A DNA stretch of 64,000 bases from NCBI GenBank assembly GCA_019828565.1, contig JAHDYR010000038.1, positions 1,054,001 to 1,118,000 of the forward strand, in the 5' to 3' direction. Below the pieces are notes generated by a model. The model was given only the letters and a program-made list of their open reading frames with translations. It was not told the DNA's origin and ran no database searches. A program made the translations under genes and the position numbers. This document shows positions 11,299 through 21,349 of the stretch, piece by piece. Every line of letters starts with the position of its first letter. Within the stretch, counting starts at the first letter, position 1. This DNA comes from Carpediemonas membranifera. Its lineage: Eukaryota; Fornicata.

Positions 11299-11923
11299 AT
11301 GGCGAGTGATTATCAACTGGATGCAGAGGCTGAGCGGCGTAACTAGCCTGCCAGGGTCCTTGTACACAGTATGTGTCTTGGCCAAGCTTGACTTCGTCGG
11401 TTGGCCGAAAAAGCATAAACTGCACGGGTCCAGGTCGGCAACCGTTGCCGACCTGGAAGCCGCTCCTTGGGCGTTGAAGAACAGAAGAGAAAGCGATCAG
11501 CGATGCTTTTATGCAGTATTAAGCAGGTTGTGCGCGTCAAATGTCCGGTAATGCATTCGTCACCATCTAATCAACATCAACTCTTTTTCTCGGCAATGCA
11601 GAGGAGAATGCCCGTCACTAAAGGATGATTTGGAACTAACAGGCTTTAATAAGCATGTCAAGCCTGTGATCACGATAACAGCCTTCAATAACTACATCAA
11701 GGCAATACATCAAGAAGATTGTTTAAAGAGACGGCGGGGAGCAAGATGCAGGGAGAGCGGCAGGGAAACGAAGGCATGGGGACAGGAGCCCGAGAAGAGC
11801 GCCTGGAGAACGGTGAGGAAGAACGGCGGGGAAGAGCAGCCGGGCGCATGGGTACACACATCTGTCATCATGTGGCATCAACATTGCCACAGTGGTCAAC
11901 TCAATAACAAGCAATGTCTTCAT

Positions 11924-13205
11924 TTACTCACTGTTCTGGATCACCAATTCGTACGACGAGTAACAGTCGGGACAGAGCCGAATCTTGGGAATCGACTTGC
12001 CACAGATGACAATCTTCAGCAGCTCCATCTGTACGCAGTTGGCAGAGTTACAGAACCAGTGCCCGCACTGCCTACAGTGCACGGCTGAGTCGTTGCGTCG
12101 GCATGCGTAACACTTCTTCTCATTGAGGCAATAGCTACACGTGTATTTCCAGCGACCCTTAGTGGACTCGGCCCAGTTCTTGTTCTTTCCAGTCTTAGGC
12201 CGGGGAGGGACACAGCGTGAGTTGTCGTGGAAGTTCACTTTGCATTCCTGGCAAGTCACAAACTTTGACGTCACGCGATTGTCGATCCAGTCCAGACTGT
12301 GGCAATGGCCGCAACAGAAACAAAGCAGCCTATTCTGAATGTCGAGAATCGAGAAAGAATCATCACCGACCTCAGACACATCGTCATCGTTGTCCCCTTG
12401 GCTGGCCAGACGTGCCTCCACGGTGGCGAGCCTCTGATCGACACTCATCGCGACACGGTGAACATCGTGCAGCACAATCGACTCGCGAGGCGCTTGAGGG
12501 GAAGCTGGAGAGGGAACCGAAGTGGGACCGGACGATGAGTGCAGGAAAGGCTCACTTTTCACGCAAAGCTCTTGCTTCACGTGTGTAAGGGCGGGGGTGG
12601 CAGGGTTGGGGATTTCAACTGTTCTGCACTTGCCCACAAATCTCTCCGGGTCATTGATATCGGGCACACAGAGATTAAAGTCTCGGGAGTCGAGATTATC
12701 TGGCACAGGAATATTGAGTCTCGACAGGACGGATCTGATCGCGCTGGTTAGCTCCGAACGGACTGGGCGAGGAGCTCTTGCAGAGAGCATGGACAACCTT
12801 GGGTTTCCCGTCAGATATGGCCACAGTCACCCCCATCGTCTCAGCCCAATCTCGGACGTTCTTCGCAACAACCCTTCCCATCGAGACGCCAGGTTTCAAC
12901 TTCAGCTCATCGAGGAAGTCCGGTGTTTCGGAGCACGGCTGAAGAAACGACACGATGATGTGGTTGAACGCATTTCCGAGCTTTTTGATGGACAGGCCAG
13001 TTGGTTCTGAGTCAAAGACGTCAAACGCAAACGTGAAGAAGGCCTTAAGCATGCCCATCATGAGAATTGACCGGCAAGTACTCAAAGCGGTTGTGTTCCA
13101 CTTCGTCATCGGTCTCGATCTCTTAGAAACAGCCTTAACTGCATGATCGTCCGCCATGTTCTCATTTACGGCCGCGCGCTTCGTTTCTAGCTCCGTTTCT
13201 GTCAT
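11924..13205 (-). CDS. PHD-like zinc-finger protein, two overlapping frames (element 1)
   Basis: Two minus-strand frames form one gene: 12696-13205 (169 residues, N-terminal helical domain) and 11924-12796 (290 residues). They overlap by about 100 bp, and the second frame is displaced +1. The C-terminal half of the second frame has a Cys/His-rich array beginning Cys-Phe-Cys-Cys-Gly-His-Cys and continuing with many Cys-x-x-Cys pairs, typical of PHD/RING-type treble-clef zinc binding. PHD fingers often read histone tails. The gene is transcribed away from the transposase-like gene at 13303 with about 100 bp between them, so they probably share a promoter region. A paralogue with the same two-frame structure and +1 displacement is at 36441-37665 in element 3. 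A short intron or a frameshift joins the parts; I cannot decide which. Confidence 0.65.
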
Positions 13206-13302
13206 TCCAGAGTAGATTTTCTACTAAAAATTGGCATTGTTACAACCAATCATTAACATTAATAGAGAAGGAGAATAAAGACTCACCAGCCCGCGGCCAA
13301 TC

Positions 13303-15918
13303 GTGACTCAGGTTCGCATCAGACGTCGACAGAGACGAGTTAAACATGAGGCTGGGCAATTGTCTTCTGAGCTAATCCTTAACCTTTCAAAGAGGATGCT
13401 AATACCGAAGTGGACGCTATTACACGGCACTATTTATGCTCCTCAAGAGGATACTGGCATCAACACCATTCTATGCAGCGTGTACCTTTCCATTGACTCA
13501 GATAACGTCAGCACACATCGGTTTCGTGTTTCCAAAGCTCCCCAACGCCGTGAGTTCGTCCAGGTTGTTCAAGAGTTGCTCAGTGCAGGATATATATGTC
13601 GCCAGGATGTTTCAAAGCAGCTGTACCCCTCTCCGACTGCCACATCTATCGCTGCGGAGAAGAGGAATCACACGACTTACCCAAGAGCCTACGTGAAGCA
13701 TACATCCGCAGTTGACACTCTCGCAGCCGAGAATGAGTGTCTACGGAAGCGTCTGGCCGACACGGAGCGCCTGATTCAACTAACGAACCAGCTCAAGTCC
13801 ATCACAAACGGATACAATGCCGTTAACGACGAGATCCGCATAATGAACTCTCTTGCAGGTAGGCTTAACCTTGATATTGTGCGGATATCTCCTGTTACCT
13901 CGAAGATCAAGTCTCTCGCGTGTAATATCCAGAATATGGAGGAGATAGAATCACTTCTCCAATCTGACACCGCTTGGAGGAGATTTATCCGCAGTCACGT
14001 TCCCGCCAACATTCAGCACAGGGTAACGGCGAGAAGGTCTGATCAGGCCAATCAGGAATATGAGCTCGACCTCATCACCCATGTCGAAGCTCCTCTTGAT
14101 GTTGTACGATCATCTATTCAGGGCGACTCGGCCCATGCAGAGCACGTTGCAGGAAAGATCGTCGTCTTCTATGACTCAGAGCAGGACCGTGAGACTCACT
14201 ATAGCATCATGAAAGAGCAAGGCCTCACCCCTCGGATGCAGACGAGTGCAAGATATACCCATGTATATCATGCATCATTTGATATCATGGAGTATTATCG
14301 CCAAGCGGTTGCATTCCCCGTATCGCTGGAGACGTCACGATCCGGGCGCAAGAGTGCAGCTCGGACATTAAGACGACAGAGTCATTCCGCTGAGACGGGG
14401 ACGATCCCACTCGTGTTAGAGGTGTGGGTCGATGCGTGGAGAGGGCTGACAACCGCTGTTAAGATTCGTTTCCTCGACGACTCCCACAAAGTCTTTCCGT
14501 CTGGTGCGACTCCTCCTTTCCGGATTCTTGAATACAACGGCCCAGAAAGTCTCATCACTGAGCATTTTGCCTTCATTGAACAGTCCATCGAGAGCACACA
14601 CCGCGAGGTGCTGGAAGTCAGGAACACGGGTCTCCTCTGCCGAGTAACGCGTGTCTTTATTATCGCTGACCATCCAGCCATGTCCAAGGTTTGCGGGGCA
14701 CTCATTGGAGGCAATTACCCCTCGCCATTCAGTCCCGTTCATTCGAAGAACAAGGGCTGGAGTCCCTTTGGTCGCACCCCGCGCTGCACCTTGGCAGATA
14801 TCCTGCTGGCGAAGCATAAGTCACAGTTCGACACTATTATGGACAGAGAGGCCAAATGGGGATCCTTCTATAACCATCAGAAGAAGTGCATCGCTCCCAC
14901 TTTGTTTGAGACGTCGACTGCGTCGCTGCCCAGAGACTGCGTCTTCTTATTCCCTCCAATCATGCATGTCAGTCATGACTTTGTGTCGTTGATTCATGCC
15001 ATGTGCCGCATGTTCAAGCCAGAGCCAATTGACCCAGAGAGCGACCCTCGTCAAATTAAGGAGGTGAAGGCAAGGAACGCGATGCTAGCGAATCTGGCGT
15101 CGTTTGAGCCACCCAGCCGTACGACGGGCTGCAACGAGCAAGTCAAGGGGAGAAAGATGATAGCATCGATTGGACTTAAGCTGCATCGTGCGTTCCCGCC
15201 ACCCGTGCAGTCATTATTCATACTCGCTGCATACCTCCAGGAGCACTACTATTCCCACGAGGATGTAACTGAGAACATGGTCGTGTGGCATCGCTTGACA
15301 GCACTTCTCGTGCACCTCTTCTCTGTGACCATGTGTCTTAGCACATCTAACACGGTTGCCCCAGACATTCCGATCCGTCAACCATCTGCGACTCCCGATA
15401 CGGCGCCGTGTGTTGATACACTTCACGGATTGGCGCGTATTGCCGCGCTGCCGGAGATACAAGCGAAGACTCGGGCCTCCTTTGGTCGAGTCATCGAAGA
15501 GTGCTTTGAACGTGATTTCATTGGGAATCAGGAGAGTCGAGTGCGATTGCGTCAGAACCAGACGGTTCTTGAGAGCACTATTCTGAAGGAGCAGGTTGAG
15601 TTGCTGTTCAGATGCCTTCGTGGAGTGATTTCCTACGGAAGACGCGAAACAGATGTCCCACCCCAGTCACCCCTGAAACTTATGCGCATTCATAAGTGTT
15701 GTAAGGATGCCAATTGGTGGCTTCGTATCCGGAGTGTGCATTCTAAGACGCTGACAGCGACTGAGTGCCAAAAGCTGCACATGGTGTTTACGAAGGAAGT
15801 CAACGGCCTATGGCGCACTGTCTTGTCGAAAGCAGACTGTAGCTTTGACTCAGACTGGCTGGATGTTCCCATTCACGAGCAGGGACACACTCTTGATGTT
15901 TGCATATGCAAGAGATAG
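13303..15918 (+). CDS. Large transposase-like protein (element 1, intact)
   Basis: The frame encodes up to 871 residues. It opens on GTG, and the first in-frame ATG is at about 13396. The N-terminal 300 residues are helical with a leucine-rich coiled coil near 145-165. The core has Trp-Val-Asp-Ala-Trp-Arg-Gly (about residue 375), Thr-Pro-Pro-Phe-Arg-Ile-Leu-Glu-Tyr (about 400), Ile-Ala-Asp-His-Pro-Ala-Met (about 453) and Thr-Gly-Cys-Asn-Glu-Gln (about 607), then a helical region. Two spaced Asp motifs, the second followed by Gly-Gly-x-x-Tyr-x-x-Pro, resemble the RNase-H-fold core of CMC/KDZ-type eukaryotic DNA transposases, although the usual Cys-x-x-Cys after the second Asp is missing. A homologue is at 27849-30283, and its 3' end alone survives at 45636-45787. 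Being the largest gene, shared by all three elements and nearest the right end, it is the best transposase candidate. This is inference from pattern, not a database match. Confidence 0.6.
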   Translation: MTQVRIRRRQRRVKHEAGQLSSELILNLSKRMLIPKWTLLHGTIYAPQEDTGINTILCSVYLSIDSDNVSTHRFRVSKAPQRREFVQVVQELLSAGYICRQDVSKQLYPSPTATSIAAEKRNHTTYPRAYVKHTSAVDTLAAENECLRKRLADTERLIQLTNQLKSITNGYNAVNDEIRIMNSLAGRLNLDIVRISPVTSKIKSLACNIQNMEEIESLLQSDTAWRRFIRSHVPANIQHRVTARRSDQANQEYELDLITHVEAPLDVVRSSIQGDSAHAEHVAGKIVVFYDSEQDRETHYSIMKEQGLTPRMQTSARYTHVYHASFDIMEYYRQAVAFPVSLETSRSGRKSAARTLRRQSHSAETGTIPLVLEVWVDAWRGLTTAVKIRFLDDSHKVFPSGATPPFRILEYNGPESLITEHFAFIEQSIESTHREVLEVRNTGLLCRVTRVFIIADHPAMSKVCGALIGGNYPSPFSPVHSKNKGWSPFGRTPRCTLADILLAKHKSQFDTIMDREAKWGSFYNHQKKCIAPTLFETSTASLPRDCVFLFPPIMHVSHDFVSLIHAMCRMFKPEPIDPESDPRQIKEVKARNAMLANLASFEPPSRTTGCNEQVKGRKMIASIGLKLHRAFPPPVQSLFILAAYLQEHYYSHEDVTENMVVWHRLTALLVHLFSVTMCLSTSNTVAPDIPIRQPSATPDTAPCVDTLHGLARIAALPEIQAKTRASFGRVIEECFERDFIGNQESRVRLRQNQTVLESTILKEQVELLFRCLRGVISYGRRETDVPPQSPLKLMRIHKCCKDANWWLRIRSVHSKTLTATECQKLHMVFTKEVNGLWRTVLSKADCSFDSDWLDVPIHEQGHTLDVCICKR

Positions 15919-16712
15919 TAAAGATCGGATTTAGTCTCGCGGTATCTCACGTGGCCCAGAGCAGCGTGCTCCTGGAATCAACAGGGCACAAAACACCCTG
16001 CGTATTCCGGTAGCACACCGTTCTGACTCATACGTCCGTCTCTGGTTGTCGTATACAGGACTATTTACGTGTTTGGCGATGGCGCTCCTGACATAAGCTT
16101 AATGGCGTGTCGTGGCTGTCAGTATGCTGCATATGTCTCAGCGAGAAAGGAGTCACCAATCGCGTTCAGCTTTCTTGTTTCTCGCCTGATAAGGCTCGTA
16201 ATATCGTTCAAGCGTGAATCTATGAAGTAATGGGACTGAATGGCCTCTATTGCGTCAATTTCTTGCGTAATGGTTGTGGAATGGCCTAGAATAGATGTTG
16301 CAGCTGCTTCCAGCTCCTGTTGCATGCTAAATGCTGTGTTTTGGACAATTGGTCGTGTTCAGGCAGAATTTTTTCGTGCAAAGTGCAGGCTAATACCCGT
16401 CCTTAAACTGTGGGATCAGCCGCTGGGTAAATATACTGAGAAAAAACCATATAGCTGAGTTCACTGTCTTGTGCTGAATACGGTGGCGCCATTTATTTCT
16501 CTGAATCGTCAAGTTTTGTCAGCGTTGACCGCGCAAGACCGGTCGTCCTTACGCGATGTCACCAACACCATCATATTCTTCCCCCTGACATTCTACGTGT
16601 CCCCCAGTCTGGATTCGTGGTCTGCAATATTCACAGAGATATTCGCCTTCTCTTTCGCGAATTTGACTCTGATCAAGTCGAAAAACGAAAAAACGACCAT
16701 ATCTCGAAATCT
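15919..16712. repeat. Element-1 right-arm segment, shared with element 2
   Basis: From the transposase 3' end at about 15765 to about 16550 the sequence matches 45636-46430 in element 2 with scattered changes. It includes the small minus-strand frame at 16119-16325. After 16560 the two copies differ in sequence but keep the same architecture (hairpin, AT-rich arm, terminal motif). Confidence 0.88.
16119..16325 (-). CDS. Small helical protein, 68 residues
   Basis: The predicted peptide starts Met-Gln-Gln-Glu-Leu and is mostly amphipathic helix, with heptad-like Ile/Leu spacing. It is conserved at 45988-46194 in element 2, apparently without frame-disrupting changes. Element 3 has an unrelated-looking but similarly small coiled-coil frame at the equivalent place (37752-37976). 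Conservation of frame and location suggests a real small protein near the right end, but no family is recognised. Confidence 0.45.
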   Translation of the reverse strand: MQQELEAAATSILGHSTTITQEIDAIEAIQSHYFIDSRLNDITSLIRRETRKLNAIGDSFLAETYAAY

Positions 16713-16802
16713 ACACGTTGGAATCGGTACCAGAGTGATTTTGCGCATATGTACATCCCGTCAGCAGTCTGCAAAATCACTCTCGTACCGATTCCAACGT
16801 GT
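16713..16802. repeat. Long hairpin, 32-bp arms, subterminal
   Basis: The left arm (16713-16744) and right arm (16771-16802) are reverse complements with one mismatch and a 26-base loop that begins GCGCATATGTAC. A hairpin with different arm sequence but the same loop start lies at 46575-46677 in element 2. A conserved loop with unrelated arms points to a structural role near the element end. Confidence 0.85.
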
Positions 16803-16949
16803 CAATTTTGAGATATTGCTCGTTTCATCCTTTTGCCTTAACCTGCGTCGCAAAGAAGTCGAAATCAGTGGTTAGACCGCACTGGACCTCTTGCAGGCTC
16901 TCTGCATACGCGCTTTAGTATGCAATGAAGGTATTCATTTTCCCGTAAA

Positions 16950-17066
16950 TTGTTTAAATTCAATGAATACTTCATTTTCGGTCCGGAAGAAATAGATAAT
17001 CTAGGGTTTTTAGGCCCTAGATTATCTAGAAAAAATCGTAGATTATCTGCCGACTTTCACAGTATG
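16950..17066. mobile_element. Right terminus of element 1
   Basis: The end reads outward as CACAGTATG, the complement of CATACTGTG. Just inside it lie three or four copies, in both orientations, of the decamer TAGATTATCT (16997-17045), also the subterminal motif of element 2. Immediately beyond the end a Ty3 gag frame resumes in the middle of its conserved Asp-Thr-Glu-Phe-Asp motif, which fixes the boundary within a few bases. The matching left end is not in the window. Confidence 0.75.
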
Positions 17067-18257
17067 TAGCCGATAATCATGTCGAATTCCGTGTCGAGGA
17101 GCAGCATACGTGGCTTGTAGCTGCACGCCTTGGGTGTAAACGCCGAAGGTAACGGTCTCACGTCCCCCTCGACTGCGCCTTGTGCATGGAGGATCCCCTT
17201 GTTGGCGGTACGTATCGGAATAATCTCAGAGCTAACTCTGGGCAGCTTGGACGCCCACGTGCTCTTAATAACGGTGACTCCGGCGCCTGAATCAAGGAGA
17301 GCGGAGAGACTATGGCCATTGATCTGGACTTTGATCAGCGGCACGGACGACTTGGACTCAGTCTTCCCAGTAGACTAAGATGACTCGTTCTTAGACTTGT
17401 CGGAACTCAAAACACACAAGCACTTGGAGGATTTACAGTAATCCTCCAGGTGGCCGAGACTGCCACACTTCTTGCAGGTGTGTTTGGCCTTCTTGCACTT
17501 AAACACGGAATGGCCTCTTCCCCCGCAGTTGTAGCAGGTGTAACCCGAGTAGTCTTTTGCGGGTCTCTCCTTTTTGATCGTCTTGGGCTTGAGATCCTTC
17601 TCAGAGGAGGGCTTCTTCGGGGGTGAAGGGAGCGTCGTGTCTGCGCTCTTGACGAGATGAGGCGGTTTGACGAGAGGGAGCGTCCTCGAACGCGCTCAGC
17701 AGGTTGCGCGACTCTTGGACTTCACGTGCTAGGGCTAGGACCGCGGGCATGGCCTTCTCCAGAGGCTGATCCTCGATGAGCTCTTGAATGCGGTACATGG
17801 CCTTGGGGTTACTCTTGAAGGCACGAGTATACGTCTCTTTGAGGTTGTCCTCGTTGAGCGACTTCCCATCGAAGAGGGACAGGAGGAGGGTGAACTTCCG
17901 GTTGATACGTGCTACCTGCACCGTGTCGAAACTGTTGGCGCGCAGGCGGAAGAGCTGGAGGCGTGAAGTCTTCGCGCGCGGTTGAAGGGCTTGGCCGAGC
18001 CGCTTGAGGGTCCTTTGATCCTTGAGATCGCGAATGTTCTTCTTTGAGGCTATAAGAGGGGTATGCTCGTCGCTATCGTCAGGATCAGTGTCCAGAATGG
18101 TCGTAATGAGGTCTTGAACCGCGCTATCGATGAGGTCGGTGATATCTCGATGGCCTCCATAGGCCCGATAGTCTCGGAAGGCCTCGGCAAATGCGATCAG
18201 TGCCTCTACTGAAGGAATTGTTAGTAGAGGCGGGATTAAGCGTTTCTTATCGTTCAT
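17067..18257 (-). pseudogene. Ty3-type gag/protease fragment, interrupted by element 1
   Basis: On the minus strand, 17601-18257 encodes a capsid-like gag (218 residues) related to the protein at 53992. 17345-17600 holds two CCHC zinc knuckles, and 17067-17344 encodes an aspartic protease with the Leu-Leu-Asp-Ser-Gly-Ala active-site motif. The three parts are in different frames. The frame ends where element 1 begins, so reverse transcriptase and integrase would lie beyond the left end of element 1, outside the window. This is a broken retrotransposon copy. Confidence 0.85.
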
Positions 18258-18384
18258 GGAAGGAATTTCTAGAAATGTCTTTTGACTTTATGAGGAAAAG
18301 AGACGACACCAAAAGTGTCGACAGAAACCTGAAGACTATGTAAATAATGTTACTATGTAAATATTGGGTAAGACCCACGACAGC

Positions 18385-19229
18385 CCCACTGATCTGCGAC
18401 TGGACCCCCCCGCAGGACAGCAGCGAGATCATCCGATCAGTCCGCAACGTAGCATCCACCACCAGACTGACTGGCGGGGCTCGACCGGTGACGAGCGACA
18501 TAATCCGGTCGGGTTTCCGACGTTGAAAACAAGATCCGAAGACGTTCCAGGCGGTCTTGTTCGCCGCACTCTGCTTCCAAACTGTCAGCCGCGGCAAGGA
18601 AATCTTCACTCTGACGAGGGGAGACGTGACGTTCAGCCCAGAGGGCGACGCGACGCTGTTCATGGCACGCACCAAGACTACCACAGCGGTGAAGAAGCTC
18701 GTGGTCAACGCCACCTTTGACTCATTCAACATCGCGAAGGCGCTCCAGCTTTGGGTCAACTTGGCCACGAAGCGCGACACGGATTCACTATGGAGGAAGG
18801 TCAACGGAGACACGATCAGCAAGACAGAGGGGCTGTCAGAAGGCGCAATGAGGCGCTGGATCGCAGCAGTGTTCGGCGACTCCGTCACTTGGCACAGCTT
18901 CAGAAAGGGCGCGGCGACCGAGCTCGCCGTCGCCGGCACTCCTGAGCACGTGCTGATGGCACTGGGGAACTGGCGCTCCGCGAAGAGCCTGCTGGCGTAC
19001 ACCGGCAATGGCATCCGCCAGCACCCCGCGGTCCAGAGAGACATCGCCAGGTCTCTTTTGGGCAAGCCACTGTAAACATTCGATGGGATGTTTATGGTGC
19101 AGGCTGTTGCGACCTCACGGGAGGTGACAGCTAGGAGTTAATGATATCTCCTCGGCCGGCGGGACAACCCCGTTGGATCTACAGAGTGTAGAGGGTCAGG
19201 TGGCCCGCGAGTCGGGCGGGCTAGGTGGC
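18385..19229 (+). pseudogene. YR-retroelement fragment: recombinase C-terminus
   Basis: This is a near-identical copy of the last about 690 coding bases plus 3' flank of YR-B (52396-53230). It keeps the recombinase catalytic residues (Arg in Ser-Arg-Gly-Lys-Glu, His-Ser-Phe-Arg, Tyr in Leu-Ala-Tyr-Thr-Gly) but lacks gag, reverse transcriptase and the recombinase N-terminus, and a frame break lies near 18527. The left join with Ty3 sequence (about 18300-18384) has no duplication I can see. It is a 5'-truncated or recombined remnant. Confidence 0.88.
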
Positions 19230-19391
19230 TTGGCGCTACATCGTCAGTAAGGTTACCTCGGGTAACGGGCCCGGAGCGGAGGGCGATGTGATAGCCTCAC
19301 TCCGGGCAAAAGGTGTTTCGCCGGTCAGGCGAGTCACGCAGTTTATGCGGACAGAATGGCGCAAGGTTCGGATCCGCCGGATCCGACGGCA
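19230..19391 (+). repeat. Terminal direct repeat A1 of retroelement YR-A
   Basis: About 162 bp from TGGCGCTACATCG to GATCCGACGGCA recur at 49298-49458 on the far side of the element, with one visible substitution. YR-A thus begins with A1 and ends with a B1-A2-B2 arrangement, in which a 33-bp sequence at 49253-49285 (B1) is repeated at 49565-49597 (B2). This split-direct-repeat layout is known from PAT and Ngaro members of the DIRS order. A1 contains GCAGTTTATGC seven bases before the gag ATG. Confidence 0.8.
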
Positions 19392-19895
19392 ACACGCTTA
19401 GATAAGCTAGAAGCTTCAATCAATTCCATGTCCGAAGCCCTGAACAGGCTTGCTCCTCCGCCTCCGCCAGAGAAAGAACCTGACGACGAAATGCTCGAAA
19501 GTTCCACCGTTGCTAGGTTCAATACCTCCGAATCGTTGGAGGAGGACACGATGGAGGACATAGATGCAACTCTGGCAGAGATGGACACCTTCTCGGAGTT
19601 ACCAAGCAAGAGACCTCTCAAGGCAGAAGCGAAGTGGCTTCAACGCGTTGTCGTGATCACTAGTGCTCTCCCAGATTCCGCGACGAAACAACGTCTTCTT
19701 CTCGAACTACAGGCTCGTAGAATGGTCCTAGACCTCAAAGATGATAACTGGTCCGATGCCACGACCGAGCTGTTTCAGGACCTCTTCAACAGCACAGAAA
19801 GCAAGAGCAGCCGCACCATCGCTTACTGCGCAGCGAAGGCCCGCTCTAAGGGCAGGCGTAAGGACACCAACGGTAACATGGGGGGTTTCACAAGA
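19356..19895 (+). CDS. YR-A gag-like protein
   Basis: Translation begins at the ATG at 19356. The protein has a coiled coil (residues 14-35), a Pro-rich linker, an acidic stretch, and a helical domain starting Leu-Pro-Ser-Lys-Arg-Pro-Leu that matches the gag of YR-B. After about residue 180 the frame passes into sequence that codes for reverse transcriptase in another frame, so I place the gag end near 19895. It probably forms the particle core of this retroelement. No zinc knuckle is present. Confidence 0.7.
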
Positions 19896-21346
19896 AGAAG
19901 AGAACATAACAACCTCTGTTCATCAATTCCCGTCGATGAACGCGAGGTGGTGGTTATGGGAAAGGCTCGGCGCCTCGGACGAGGTGGTCGGCTGGCTCCG
20001 TCACGGCGTACCTATCAAGCTAACAGGCACTCCCCCGCCACCCACGCCACAACGGCGCCTGGACCCACGGCTCACCCCAAAGCTCGACGAGATGGTCCGA
20101 CTTGGCGTGATCTCACCCTGTACCAGCGGGCAACTCCGGCACAGTGCCCCGCTCTTCGCGGTTGCAAAGGGCGAGCACGATGTCCGCCCGGTACACGACC
20201 TACGCGACCTCAACGCAATCACTGCGGAGACGCGGGTCTTCCGGCTCTTCGGCCTAAAACGAGCAGTGCGCAACCTCAAGCGCAACGACTTCATGCTCAA
20301 GATCGACTTAGCCTCCGGCTACCACCAGATGGGTGTGGCTCCGACCGACTCCACGCTACTGGGGATCGTCCTCCCCGAACGGGCAGGCGTACAGATACAA
20401 CACACTAGGGTTCGGCTGGACCGCTGCCCCGTTCGTGTTCCAGTCTACGTCCATCCAGCTAGCAAAGATACTCGCGAACCGCTTCAACGTGACAATAGCG
20501 GTGTACCTCGACGACTTTCTCATCTCACATCGGTCACGTCGCCACCTAGCAGACGCCGCTCCCCAAATAGTCGCGCACATGAGGTCGCTGGGAGCTATCC
20601 CAGGGCTCAACAAGTGCATCCTAACTCCCACACAACGCCTGGAGTACCTAGGAGTCACCATCAACACAGCCGCCGAGACACTGCAGATTTCCAAGGACAG
20701 AGCCGATCGCTATGCAACATCAATCGAGCAGGCCCTCAGGGCCGGCAGGATCGATGCAACCGAGTGGCAACGCCTACTAGGCCGCCTCTCGTTCTTCGCA
20801 AGTACGACACAGTTCGCCAGGCTCCAGCTCAGATCACTCCAGGCCCTACATCCCGCCCCGACGCTTCACATCTCGCAGCAGATGCGTCGCCAGCTCAACA
20901 GCTGGCTAGCGCTGCTCAGAGATCGTCCATCCAGACCCTTCGCTCAGGCCAGGGCAGACTGGGAGATCAAGGACGAACTCCAGCTCTCGGTCGCATCCGA
21001 CGCGTCCTCCTTCGCGTGGGGCGCCTGCCTATTCAACGGCGACCAGGGCCGCTCGGCTCAAGGCCGCTTTCCTCCCGAGTTCCGAGACTCTCATATCGGA
21101 GTCAAGGAGCTCTACGCGATTGGCCAGGCTATCAAGCTCACCCCAACCCAGCGCACCAGGACCCAACTAGCTATCTTTTCGGACAACACCGCGGCCATCG
21201 CATGGGTCAACCGCCAGGGCTCCCCATGTCTCGCCGACACGGCCATTCGACTCCTGCAGGATATCTTCACCACGGCGAACACGAAGAATGTCGATATTCA
21301 CTGCTTCCATATCGCAGGGCACCTCAATGTCCAGGCGGACCGGCTG
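19895..21346 (+). pseudogene. YR-A reverse transcriptase and RNase H, 5' part
   Basis: Two frames cover one enzyme. 19895-20400 encodes the palm start (Asp-Leu-Arg-Asp-Leu-Asn, Lys-Ile-Asp-Leu-Ala-Ser-Gly-Tyr) and 20395-21346 the rest, with the catalytic Tyr-Leu-Asp-Asp motif, then an RNase H domain (Ser-Asp-Ala-Ser-Ser, Lys-Glu-Leu, Phe-Ser-Asp-Asn). A single-base frameshift near 20395 breaks the gene. At 21346 the coding sequence is cut by the LINE insertion, in the conserved Gln-Ala-Asp-Arg-Leu segment, and resumes at 47734. The RT/RNase H arrangement without integrase is typical of DIRS-type elements. Confidence 0.9.
21332..21346 (+). repeat. LINE target-site duplication, left copy
   Basis: The 15-mer CAGGCGGACCGGCTG is repeated exactly at 47734-47748. 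The two copies bracket the LINE together with everything inserted in it. Confidence 0.93.
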
Positions 21347-21349
21347 CAT

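Noticed and set aside
11630-12088. 152-residue plus-strand frame
   Set aside because: It lies antisense to the conserved PHD-like gene and has no domain or repeat conservation of its own.
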